A stretch of DNA of 64,000 nucleotides, from the NCBI GenBank assembly GCA_032718475.1, contig JAUCBJ010001161.1:1-64000 (forward strand). Direction: 5' to 3'. The stretch is from Nemertoderma westbladi (Eukaryota > Xenacoelomorpha > Nemertodermatida > Nemertodermatidae). A program made the position numbers and the translations under genes. Positions 1-9,800 of this stretch are shown piece by piece. The first letter of the stretch is position 1. Each line of letters opens with the position of its first letter. A model generated the notes under the pieces. The model did no database searches and was not told the origin of the DNA. It saw only the letters and a program-made list of their open reading frames with translations.

Positions 1-839
1 GTAAGGTATACTGACTGACACACAGCCGTTTCACAGCCTTTATATGGTTGGTAACAACTGAACTTCACTTCTACAAATATGGGTGTTAACATTTAGTTCA
101 CTAATTAATGGGCTGTGTGTTCCAAGGGAGATATTATCTATCGCAAATATCTCTGTAATGTAATGTTTGTCATCTTTATACAAGAAAGGGGTGTGTGTAC
201 GTAGAAATCGATTATAATTAATTGAAATCCGTGACTATGTTCCACGAATATGACTCAGGTCATGGGAACCAATAATCTTAACGGAAGTTTCCCATACTGT
301 AAGATAACCAAGGATATAACACCCAGGATATATATTCATCGCCTGTCACCAACATTCATGGTATTTGACAATAAATCTCAGCATAAGTCATGTGATGATG
401 TTTAGTGCTGTTCTTAATAGTCTTTTATGTGGATTTCAATTTGATAGAGAATCAATGGGTGTGGTGAGTTACTGTAACTTTGGCGCTCGTCTAGGAAATA
501 CTACTACTGCTATCAGAGTGCTGCATTGCAGCTGCATTATATATATTACGTATATTAAGTATAATTAAGTATAATACTACTTTGATCACCTGACAAAGAT
601 CGCAACCCCCCCCCCCCCCCCCCCCCTAACTTAATATGTTTCCTAGTGATTCTGACAGTACAGGTAGCCCTAAGTCATCAGCAAATTCTAGATCAGTAAG
701 GTAATTTAATGGATTTATTTATTTGTGGCAGTACAGTAGGTGGAGTTACCATCACCCATAATCATTATGATGATCTAAGGACATGCGTATAACATAGTCA
801 GTCAATCACAATTACGAATAAAAAGAGTGCAAGTGTGTC
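1..839. other. No gene recognised; poly-C tract inside
   Basis: I see no supportable gene here. The short open frame near 365-568 has no recognisable motif and ends in low-complexity sequence. An uninterrupted run of 21 C lies at 606-626. The rest is AT-rich sequence without a clear repeat structure. Confidence 0.5.
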
Positions 840-1600
840 ACCGTGAAGGACTCCCCATAAGACTTCGAATGGATCTGTGTCGCCAACATCAGCAGGAGAC
901 ACTAATGTGGTGGAACCATCGTACAGTGATCGGATAACTGTAATAATTTCTTCTGGCGTCCAGAGAACCCAAACCTCTAGCTGTAGATAAACTGCACAAA
1001 CAAATAATAGAACAGCTATTCAAATCAATAACACAGACTAAAACAGTACTGTTACTACGAAGCCCAAAACCACGAACACCTGAGATAAATAGCCTAAATT
1101 TAATCTTAAACAATAAAATAATTGACCAATCAACAGAAATTAAATATCTGGGGGTTATTATAGATAATAAAAATCGATACAGTTTGGGGTAGAGCGGGTT
1201 GACCACAGATGACTAATGAAATGAATAACAAAAGTTATTACAAGTGAGACCCAGACTAACATCAAACAAAAGTTGCTACAATTGTATGTTGTATCAAGAA
1301 TATGATTACCACGCCGGTGACGATAGCGCGAGAATTCCTCCATAATAAAATATCATGAAAGGAACAGCTACATACAACCCAGCAATAAATGTCTATGACA
1401 ATATCATTACTAAGACAGATAAAAGGACAACTACCTCTATTAACGAAACTAATGCTGTATAAAACACTCGTAATGCCCTACCACAATTAAATACAAAATT
1501 ATGCTCTCCGTATCATATAAAAAAAATACAAGAAAGCACTGGAACTGAACTAAGAACTGTTACAAGACTTCCACACTTAAACGCCCTATGAGTGTTCCAC
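840..1600 (+). pseudogene. Degenerate LINE reverse transcriptase, C-terminal part
   Basis: Around 960-1190 the plus strand reads an open stretch that ends in the motif KYLGVIID, typical of the RT thumb region in jockey/I/CR1-type LINEs. It stops at a TAG soon afterwards (about 1191). About 150 bp later (1345-1480) the thread resumes with a LYKTLVMP-like motif, which in intact LINEs sits some 60-80 residues downstream. Frameshifts and stops interrupt the rest, and no catalytic YADD is readable. It is an old, 5'-truncated non-LTR retrotransposon copy. The family assignment (jockey-like) is by motif only. Confidence 0.6.
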
Positions 1601-1742
1601 TCAACAGAATATCTTTATTCCAAAATTGTAACATTACTCAACGCCGTTAGTATTAACAGCGAATTGTTATTTAGCACTTTCCAACTTTCTAGGACATTAC
1701 AGCATTGTATTGGCCTGTACATTTAGTATTTTATTTGGTGTT

Positions 1743-1832
1743 ATTGTTTAGGTGGTAACCCATGACGGCGTTAAGTAATGTCCACTAAGGGGACATTACT
1801 TAACGCCGTCATTGGATACCACGTAAACAATA
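1743..1832. repeat. Inverted repeat (fold-back), ~40-bp arms
   Basis: The left arm at about 1743-1782 and the right arm at about 1790-1832 are near-perfect reverse complements, sharing the core GACGGCGTTAAGTAATGTCC. Only a few bases separate them, so the sequence would form a long hairpin. A related half-copy (acattactcaacgccgtta) lies at about 1631-1649, so this may be the end of a larger MITE or fold-back element. No coding potential is seen. Confidence 0.8.
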
Positions 1833-2148
1833 GGTGGAAATTTTCGTGACAGCCAAATAGTCCTACTGCATTACCTACCGGTAGGCGGGGTAGAGCTATT
1901 AATAACCACTAGGGCCTAGCTATATTATTATAACATGGCTTCAAACGCCACCATAAATATAAGCAACTTATTTATAACATAATTTATGTCATTTTTATAT
2001 TTATTTTTACAGGAAATAATATAATTTATGCAGTTTATATCACTTATAATGTATATGTGCAATCATTTCGTAATCCTATATCCTATATGGAGTCCATCAT
2101 ACAGCTTAAACTTGGTATCTGTTGGATATGTTTGATTGTTAACATTGA
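1833..2148. other. AT-rich sequence, nothing recognised
   Basis: This is AT-rich sequence between the fold-back repeat and the LINE open frame. It could include the 5' untranslated part of the LINE at 2149 onward, but no boundary can be seen. Confidence 0.4.
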
Positions 2149-3310
2149 TTGTTTAATTCTACTCCATTGTTAATTATATTGTTATTGCTAAACTGTATAA
2201 CTAAACTGTTTACCGTGGACCGGCGACATACTTTTTATTTGATTTACCGGTACTACAAATTAATTTATATCTGGCACCCTTTGGGCCGATCTGGATTAGT
2301 ATCTACTACTTTAAGAATGTCGTCGCAGCGGAAAAGAAACAATAACAGCAATGACAACCATCGTCAAAGTATGTCCTTATCTTCTCGTCGTCTCAGCATT
2401 ATTGGAGTTGCAGCTGGGAACCCCAATATAAACGAGCCGAAATCTCAACTACACAAACAATCAAAAGAAGAAAACAAAAGGATAAGCGGGAAATCGTCAA
2501 ATTTGGTCACAGCAACTACTAAATCGGTAGCGGATCCCACAGCAAATCGTGACGATGGACTAACTGAGATTGAGGTGAGTTGCTCTGGCTCCAATTGCGA
2601 TGTATCGATGATTTGCATCGTAAAGATAGGGACGGATTTTGGTCGCATCGACTTCTACTGCGGAAAATGTGTTGGTTGTCGTTTATCTAATTTATCAAAG
2701 GAAATGGAAGCCTTGGAACTGCGAGTAGACCACAATATAACAAAACTCCATGGACAAGTAAATGACTTCGATTCTCGATCTATGATCTTGGAGGTACAGA
2801 TCAAAGATAATAGACGAGCTATGGAGAATGCTTTCAAGAACCTTAGGGTTGAGACAGAAAGTAACATCGAAGAGCTACAAAAGAAACACGATGATATAGA
2901 CCTAGAACTCGAAGATTTAAAATCCGCTGCCAGTAATCGCACGACTGAAAATACGACTACTAATGGTGATACAACAAGTAATGAAGCTTGGCACGTTGAA
3001 AAACGTGTCATATTCCCGCTGCAAAAAACCAAACAATACAACAAACCTCGCTATACTAACACGGCAACTAAAACACGAAGAATCTGAACAAAATAAACGC
3101 AGATCAAACATCGTTATATCCGGTTCCAGTCCGCAAGATAATGACAAAGATCTTATTATCGACATCGCCTCTACTCTCAATGTCACACTAGAAGAGAACG
3201 ATATAAACTTTAAACGTGTGGGGAAACTACGAGAAAACAACTCGCAACCCGTAGTAGTTACATTACCCCCAGAAAAGCGGGCTAAACTACTACAGAAAGA
3301 ACCAGAATAG
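2149..3310 (+). pseudogene. LINE ORF1 protein (coiled coil, RNA-binding), frameshifted
   Basis: This open frame probably starts at the ATG at 2317 (MSSQRK); the 56 residues upstream look like untranslated leader. It shows a Ser/Lys-rich N-terminus, a Cys-rich patch (YCGKCVGC), then a long heptad-like coiled coil with many E, L and K residues. Near 3005-3030 the reading passes to the +1 frame. There it continues with a sequence resembling the C-terminal nucleic-acid-binding part of LINE ORF1 proteins (RRSNIVISG ... FKRVGKL) and stops at 3310. In CR1/L2/jockey-type LINEs ORF1p is the RNA-binding chaperone of the retrotransposition complex. The frameshift makes this copy non-functional. Immediately after it the sequence jumps to the far C-terminus of ORF2. 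Confidence 0.65.
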
Positions 3311-3890
3311 AACGAACCACCTCAGAAAAAGATCTGGGAGTCACCTTCTCATCGAATATTACCTGGACCGCACACGTAACTGAAAAATGCAGTAAAGGAA
3401 ACATGGCCTTCCAACTAATAAAACGTAACTGTGCATCAAATCTTACCGCTCTATCGAAATTAAATATGTACAAATCTATGATTCTACCGATAATAACCTA
3501 TGCATCACCATGTTGGTCTCCAAATAAACACGACCTATCACGTATAGAGAGTCTACAACGACGTGCCACTATCTGGATACTACGAGATAATGAATCGACC
3601 TACACAGATCGGCTCAAATCACTTAACATACTCCCCCTTTCTCTCTACCTACAACTCCTAGATTTGATGACGCTGTCGAAGATTATCGCTGGAAAATGCG
3701 ATATCAACTGGGAAGAACACCTCAAACTAAGCAGACCATCAAACCAAAATACTCGTTCAAATGATCGGATTTTATTTAATGTTGTGCGGCCGAAGAAATG
3801 CAAGTCAGAACAAAACTTTTGGTTCCGAGTACCTTACATTGCAAATGTATTACCTAATCGAATCAATTTCACAAACCATGTAGGGCTTAA
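3307..3890 (+). pseudogene. LINE ORF2 reverse transcriptase C-terminus, first part
   Basis: The frame reads the RT thumb/C-terminal motif DLGVTFSSNITW, then a LYKSMILPIITYASP-like motif (here with MYKSM) and a Leu-rich tail, as in CR1/L2/Daphne-type LINEs. The endonuclease and the catalytic RT core that should lie between ORF1 and this point are absent, so the copy carries an internal deletion of roughly 3 kb. The frame is cut at 3890 by the TTAA-flanked DNA transposon and resumes on the far side at 55,679. The plain open frame runs on to 3915 only because it reads into the transposon's terminal repeat. Confidence 0.75.
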
Positions 3891-4271
3891 GGGGGAGGAC
3901 ACCCCAGACTATTAAATATTTGCCATTCTAGAGTATATAAGCTGTCATTTTAGAACCATATGTCCGAATAATTTACTTTTTTCACCATATTGTAGCCAAA
4001 AGGTGTATAAATCTCGGAAAAAAATTTTGAAATGAAAAAAAATATTTTTTTCATATTTTTTTCCATTTTTGCACTTTTTTTTACCCAAAATAATGCGAAT
4101 TTTTATAAATGCATCTACTTTTTTGTTTTTCAATATTTTCAAAAAATTTTTTTTTTATTTTGATCAATATCGGGTGGACAATAATCTGAGCAGACAAAAT
4201 GTTGATATTGTTAGTGGTTATCAATTTATGTCATCATTAGTAATAATTACCAGATATTTTCAATATATTTC

Positions 4272-5468
4272 TGTACGCGCTTTTGAAGACCTTTAGCAGT
4301 TTAACCTGCCAAAATTTATATGTCTTTTGGTTTATAAATAGACTTTAGAAATTGACAAATATTTAGTACCAATAAACACAACATTAGCAGAAGCCAGCCT
4401 AGTGCGCGTCCATTCACCCGCTGGATATACCCGGGAGACTGGATTCTGAGGGCTTAGATTATTATTGCAGTGTAAGCTTACTGTATTATTCGATTGATCG
4501 TTAATAAATAATTTCTGACCAATATTATTCACTTTCGGGAAATATTAACAGTTCCTTTAGGACGTGGCGCTCTATCTAGGTAAACAGAGATATGACTTAT
4601 ACTAATCACAACAGTAAGTCGGTAAGGCTTATGATTCACGTATGAGGCGCATTCTTTAGGAAATGCTTAGTTATCAGTCACAATCATGCACACTACCAGT
4701 AACACACAATACTGCTCACTAATTTGCCGACCGTCAATGAATTTTATCATATATAAAGAGAATAGCAACTGACTCATGTAGTGCTTATCAAATAGCATTA
4801 AATTCACTACAAACCACAATAATATAAGTCGCAATCGCTATATGTAACCCGTCTCTCTAACCTGTAGTGTATCAAGAAAATTGGGAAATTTGGGTTCTTT
4901 ATAAATGTTCTCCAAATAATATTCAACCAACTGATACAAAATATGACAACAGTAAAAAGCATTAAGACGGTAGGTTAAGATATGATATGACAAGCAGATT
5001 GATATGTTATGTGAGTTGTGTTATGTTAAGATAACAGTTATACGCTCTATAATCTTAAGCCTACTAATGTTTCTTCTAAAGTCTGAAACGAATTGACTCT
5101 AGAGCCGGTGTTCCTGGCCTAGATAGAAACAACACAACAGTATCAAGAAAAACAGTAAGACTGAACCCTCCTAGCATGATCTGCCAAAATCTCCACATCG
5201 ACAGAAAAAATCGCTCTGATTGGCTGTTAAGCTAAACAAAGAACCATGTGTCCAATGGCCGTTTCCATGTCAGCAACCAGCTGTTAGATGTCGTAATCTG
5301 AATCATTAAGGCTAAGCTGTGCCAGGGTATTTGACGCATTGCGGGTTTTTTGCCTTACCATGTCCACCAAAGCACACATATAGAAGAATGACTTTTATGT
5401 CCGTTAAAACACCTATAACGGTACCTTGCGGGCGAGGGGGACTGAGTATATCCGCAAAAGCTTTTACA
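4272..5468 (-). repeat. Element A 3' LTR
   Basis: This is the left copy of the 1,197-bp LTR. On the plus strand it begins TGTACGCGCTTTTGAAG and ends GCAAAAGCTTTTACA. It follows the purine-rich tract of element A (minus-strand reading). Short antisense open frames inside it recur in both copies and have no sign of being genes. Confidence 0.95.
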
Positions 5469-5483
5469 CCGCTCCCAGAAAAT
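5469..5483 (-). promoter_or_regulatory. Putative polypurine tract of element A
   Basis: Read on the minus strand, the bases just before the 3' LTR are TTCTGGGAGCGG. Element B has the same sequence before its 3' LTR (33,466 onward). A purine-rich tract here is where plus-strand DNA synthesis is primed in LTR retroelements. The assignment rests on position and on conservation between A and B. Confidence 0.55.
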
Positions 5484-5546
5484 GGGATTCAAGTTTATAA
5501 ATATACAAAAATCACAGATTCTAATATATGTAAATACTCTAAACAG

Positions 5547-8500
5547 TTAGTCTTTCTTGCGCGGACGGCGTTTACGCAGTTTTTTAAAGCTAGCCAGAGT
5601 CTTTTTCTCTTTGGGGCGAGCCACTTTACAAGGAGGGCTATAACTCCTGGGTGAAGGGTGCAATATGATTGCATCAGAGGGTGTAGGATTATGGTCGGTG
5701 TATCCGCCAGTCGAAGTACCGGGTTGATTGACATCAACGTCGGGGGAGAGGGGTCTAACGGCTTTGAGAGCTCGTTTTAAGACAGCCGCTCTTACGGGTC
5801 CTTTACGAGTGGTCTGAACGAGAGCCGTGGGTGGACCATAGGCAGTCAGAAACCTCCTGGGTTTAATGGTTCTTTCCAACTCGCGTTCGCGGGCTCGGTA
5901 TTCGTAAGGCCGTCGATATACTTCCTGTAACTCGGGGTGTGAGTTAACAAATACGTCTCCATAGTCCGGATCCTGACGGATATAATTGATTAAGTTATAG
6001 GAATGAAGGTCGCTAGGATTAACACTCCTAAGAAATTTGCGTACGAACTTGGTTGAGATACATTCTCCGACGCGCTTCAGTAGCTCGTAACTCGATATGC
6101 GTGATTTCTGTTCGACCGAAGCGAATAGATAAGGATGGAACGCATAAACTCCTTCGTAAGCGCGTCCGGGATAATAGCGATGGCGCGAATCACAATGTAA
6201 ATCAGCGTTCGCTTCCCAAGCTCTGATGTAACGTAGTGTGATCATTTCATCTACGCTTTTCAAATCGCGATTAAAAGGGCAATCGAAACTGGCGTGTCCC
6301 TTTAGTTGACAATGGTGACATTGAGTCATAAATTGAGGGCAAACCGCAAATATGTGCAAGTTATTGAGTCTGCAATATGCGCAATAAATTTCCATAGTCG
6401 GTTGTTCTTGGAAATAGGAACAGCGGACGTTTGTGTCCATGGGCGTATCATGGTCTCTCGATGCGCATAACTGACAACGTTGCCTAGAAACATAGTTGGC
6501 ATGTCGATAATCGTACGCAGTGAGACACTGTGGACCTTGATACCATTCTATGATGTAATCGTTGTCGCTGTTCCGGGGCGCGATAGGCTGAATCTCCTCA
6601 GATTCTAGACATATTGGTTCGTCTTCCAAGTGCATAGCTGAGGTGGGCGTGTCTGTCTCTTCAGGTGGACCTATTGTCTGAATTTCCACGACAGAATAAC
6701 CTGTGGGGATTCGAGGTCTTTGTATAACAGAGGAGTGCAAGTTCGATATACAAATCTCTTTGAAAATGGTGAATCCAGCTCTATCCAACTTCTCTGCAGC
6801 TGAGTTTCTTAGGCTGAGCTTGGTCAAAGCGCGGTCTTTGAATTGGCTATCCACATTGCGGAACGGGGTTAAAAATCGCCGGAAACATTCGAAACAGATG
6901 AATTTATTATGTTCATCTAGCTTAGCGAGTTTGGTCCCAAGTATTAATGGATGGGCGCGTATAGTACGACTGCACACATCGGCTAGCCAACCGGCAAGTG
7001 CGGTGTTTTCAAAGATCGTGTATATAGCTAAGGAGGGACGGAGTGGAACACTCATGAAGCTATACACTGCGCCAGGTGCGGTCAATGGTCCATCAAAGTA
7101 TAATCGAGAATAATGGTCTCCGTATACTTGTTGATAGTTAATTGGATTTCCGACCTTGAAATTCCATCCGTATTCCTGAAAGGCAAGATGTCCGATGGAA
7201 GTTCGTTGCACCTTTGTAATGTTGCTAGATGTATTAGCATACATGGTGCGGAAGAAACCTCGACCTTCTGCCCAGGGAGCAATCAGCTGAGTATCAACGA
7301 AAGGGTATGGAATGTTCTCCATATTCCGAAAGTCGTTTTGGAGATCTCCATAAACAGCTGAGCCGATTTTAAGGATTCTTTCGTTGAACAACATCTCGAG
7401 TACTGGCTGGGGTAACATCGATCCATCGATACCCATGGCCGGTTTGCGTTCGGTGTCAATGACGTAACATTGCGCGAGTTCGAATTGTCCATGTCGGAGA
7501 TTCTTTTGTGTTTCGGTGAGAGTTTCAAAGGAATAATCAATCACGTCGGAACACGCTCGAGTGAACACATGGGTAGAACCAGCTAATCCGCGTATGTGGA
7601 TCATGCGCGTAGTTCCTAGTTCTCCAACCGGAACGCTACCTTCATTATCGTAGGTGACAACTCCATACATCTCAATAACATTAAGAGTTTCATTCCACTC
7701 CTTGGTGGCGTTCTCTAGAGTCATCCCTACTGGATGCCACAAGGTGGCGCATTGGTTAGCGTCAGGCATATCACTATACTTCATGTGCCGAGTGGTATAC
7801 GTCTCCACATTTCCATATCTTTGTATTTTCTCTTCTTCGAATAATACATCTAGATTCCAATGGACTAATCGAGTTTTAATAAATCCATCGAGATTATAAG
7901 GGGGTTCTATATCTTTCTCGATTCTAGAAATGTTATATGGTTTTCTAAATGAGTTTACTTTTACTAACTGATCCAGATGTTTCTGCAATTGTTCGAGTTC
8001 GACAATGTCTAGAGGATTTATTAGTGGTAGAAACTTTAAATTATGCGTTGGGTCCTCTGGTTTTACCATATAATATTGAGTCAGATTAACGTAATAAGGG
8101 TGGTCTTTAATCCCATAAAACGAGTTTTGTAAAGGTCTAGCGCGTATGTTGACATCGTGTACCATACGACGGACAAGATCCGCTCGATTGTCCGGAGGTT
8201 CAACGAGTATACCGTCAACACGAGCGGCTTCTATCGGCGGACGCTGTAACATAGGGGCGTCAGCGATAAGATTTTGCGATCCTGTACTGATATCAACCGG
8301 TTGAGGTTGTATCGTCGCGAAGAGTTTGTCTCCGAAATGTGGAATCATCGAGGGATGATGAATGGTTTGAGAGTAGAGGTCCGTCATAAGGATTTGAGCT
8401 TCAGGTTGGGCTAAAGCGGCTTCTTCTCTCTCTTCCAGTTTCGTGTGTTTCTCCTCGAGTAGATTTTCTTCCGCTTGTCTCTGTAAGCGTTCATCTAAAA

Positions 8501-8969
8501 ATTCTTGTAGAGAATACGTGCGTCCAAGCTCGATGTCTTCCTCGAGGTTTTGGATTTCTCTATCGAATTGTGGCAAGGCTAACTCCTTCACTGATTGGAC
8601 TTGTTGTTGTAATTTACGTTTCTCTAAACAATCTTGTGTTCCCTTTCCGATCTTCTGTCGAATAGCGTCTAAAGCGTTTCTTATAATGCTCTCCTCGACT
8701 TCCGTGGCGGGTTGCATCGGGTTTAATCCTGGACGATTGTAAGGATCAAAGGGCGATATTAGCTGCCCACGTCCCAATCCAGCTAAGTAGGATGGGCGAA
8801 TGTCTAACGAACCCACTACCGGAGCACCACCGATTAATTGTTCGGGTAACACTAAGTCTTTGAACAGGGAATATAGTTCGGGAGGATCAGTGATACTGTT
8901 AGGATCAAGAGTTTGAGGTCTCACTAGGGAATGAGGAGGCCTGACCGAGTATTCCGGAACTCTGATCAT
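5547..8969 (-). CDS. ORF3 main part: RNase D/WRN-like exonuclease plus zinc knuckles
   Basis: This 1,140-residue open frame lies in the env position, 78 bp from the 3' LTR. Residues 1-90 are Pro-rich and 95-190 are probably coiled coil. Residues 430-665 follow the DEDDy 3'-5' exonuclease layout: motif I is TYDNEG (D441, E443) followed by a strand like MIHIRGLAGSTHVF; motif II is LKIGSAVYGDLQ (D542); then FVDTQLIA (D559) and SIGHLAF; motif III is Y650-x3-E654, with Glu where Asp is usual. A CxxC (C692, C695) follows. Two zinc knuckles come next: C863-x2-C-x5-H-x4-C877 and C884-x2-C-x4-H-x4-C897. The C-terminus is very basic. There is no signal peptide or membrane anchor, so it is not a typical Env. 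The frame is open upstream of this ATG to a TAA at 9066. The exonuclease call is my motif-level inference. Confidence 0.7.
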   Translation of the reverse strand: MIRVPEYSVRPPHSLVRPQTLDPNSITDPPELYSLFKDLVLPEQLIGGAPVVGSLDIRPSYLAGLGRGQLISPFDPYNRPGLNPMQPATEVEESIIRNALDAIRQKIGKGTQDCLEKRKLQQQVQSVKELALPQFDREIQNLEEDIELGRTYSLQEFLDERLQRQAEENLLEEKHTKLEEREEAALAQPEAQILMTDLYSQTIHHPSMIPHFGDKLFATIQPQPVDISTGSQNLIADAPMLQRPPIEAARVDGILVEPPDNRADLVRRMVHDVNIRARPLQNSFYGIKDHPYYVNLTQYYMVKPEDPTHNLKFLPLINPLDIVELEQLQKHLDQLVKVNSFRKPYNISRIEKDIEPPYNLDGFIKTRLVHWNLDVLFEEEKIQRYGNVETYTTRHMKYSDMPDANQCATLWHPVGMTLENATKEWNETLNVIEMYGVVTYDNEGSVPVGELGTTRMIHIRGLAGSTHVFTRACSDVIDYSFETLTETQKNLRHGQFELAQCYVIDTERKPAMGIDGSMLPQPVLEMLFNERILKIGSAVYGDLQNDFRNMENIPYPFVDTQLIAPWAEGRGFFRTMYANTSSNITKVQRTSIGHLAFQEYGWNFKVGNPINYQQVYGDHYSRLYFDGPLTAPGAVYSFMSVPLRPSLAIYTIFENTALAGWLADVCSRTIRAHPLILGTKLAKLDEHNKFICFECFRRFLTPFRNVDSQFKDRALTKLSLRNSAAEKLDRAGFTIFKEICISNLHSSVIQRPRIPTGYSVVEIQTIGPPEETDTPTSAMHLEDEPICLESEEIQPIAPRNSDNDYIIEWYQGPQCLTAYDYRHANYVSRQRCQLCASRDHDTPMDTNVRCSYFQEQPTMEIYCAYCRLNNLHIFAVCPQFMTQCHHCQLKGHASFDCPFNRDLKSVDEMITLRYIRAWEANADLHCDSRHRYYPGRAYEGVYAFHPYLFASVEQKSRISSYELLKRVGECISTKFVRKFLRSVNPSDLHSYNLINYIRQDPDYGDVFVNSHPELQEVYRRPYEYRARERELERTIKPRRFLTAYGPPTALVQTTRKGPVRAAVLKRALKAVRPLSPDVDVNQPGTSTGGYTDHNPTPSDAIILHPSPRSYSPPCKVARPKEKKTLASFKKLRKRRPRKKD

Positions 8970-9065
8970 GGGTTTATTCAGTGATCGTTTAAGACGAGCG
9001 ATCGTAGGTGGTACGTCGAACAGGTTTCGCTCGAAACTCCCGTAAGTGTAACGCGTAAAGCTGTG

Positions 9066-9800
9066 TTAAGCGCAACGTCTCCGCGGATGTTTATGTCTTT
9101 CAGTTTGTTGGTTGGGTCTAGGGCATTCGTCATAGTAATACCAAAGACGTACGTCCTGTAGAGGAAACGCGGGTGATCGTTCTCCAGTTTTGCAATATTC
9201 TTCCATTTGTTCAAAACTATCCGGGATAACAGGTAGTGGACGATCGGCGGTAAGATACATCATCGTGAAATAGAGCCGTTTGAGTTCTACCACAGGGTCA
9301 TGATGTATACCTTGAGGATATCGAGTCTCTAGGTTCTGCTGACTGGCGATGTTGAGATAGGTTTCTCTCAAAATTTCTAGGTATTCGTTGAAGTCGATGC
9401 GTTTATCCGGTTCTTCAACGTTTTCTCTTTCCAGTCTATTACGAATAGAATTTTCGTGATCTATTCTCGGTTTATCGTTACGACTCCGCTGGGTATGATA
9501 TTTAAATAGAACCATTTCCCTCTCTGTATCTACATCGTCCGTATCATGTAAATCGATAGGATGGCCGGTAGTTAAGAAGTCCATATACGTACCATTACGA
9601 TTCGTATAGCGAGCGGTGAATTTTCGATAATCCAATTCACGCGCAAGTTGCTCTTGGGACATCGGCGGTTCGATATAACGACCATCGTCCTCCGTAATGG
9701 TTGGATCGGCTTCACCGCGTATTAAGCTATCCACAAATGCTTGCAAAGGTAGAGTATATCGCTCCCTAATACCAAGATCATCTTCTATCAACTCCGTCAT
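9066..9800 (-). CDS. ORF3 amino-terminal part (244 aa)
   Basis: The ATG at 9800 starts MTELIEDD. The product is acidic and hydrophilic, with an Asp/Glu-rich N-terminus, many Arg residues and no recognised domain. The TAA at 9068-9066 is in the same frame as the 1,140-aa frame downstream, and the 32 codons between them contain no other stop. Element B has a sense codon at that position and carries its own stop eight residues earlier. ORF3 was therefore very probably one protein of about 1,417 codons, split here by a single nonsense change, unless the stop is read through. An AG at the end of CAGATAGCAG lies just before the ATG and could act as a splice acceptor for a subgenomic mRNA (inference). 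Confidence 0.7.
   Translation of the reverse strand: MTELIEDDLGIRERYTLPLQAFVDSLIRGEADPTITEDDGRYIEPPMSQEQLARELDYRKFTARYTNRNGTYMDFLTTGHPIDLHDTDDVDTEREMVLFKYHTQRSRNDKPRIDHENSIRNRLERENVEEPDKRIDFNEYLEILRETYLNIASQQNLETRYPQGIHHDPVVELKRLYFTMMYLTADRPLPVIPDSFEQMEEYCKTGERSPAFPLQDVRLWYYYDECPRPNQQTERHKHPRRRCA

Noticed and set aside
365-568. 67-aa open frame near the left end
   Set aside because: No motif, no splice or promoter context, and low-complexity ending.
4332-5737. Short antisense frames within the LTRs (also at 21,588-21,788, 22,568-22,843, 54,271-54,959)
   Set aside because: They recur only because the LTR is repeated. No motifs or codon pattern support them.
5547-9800. ORF3 of element A as a retroviral-type envelope gene, suggested by its position
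   Set aside because: No signal peptide, no membrane anchor, no furin-like site; instead an exonuclease-like motif series, CCHC knuckles and a basic tail.
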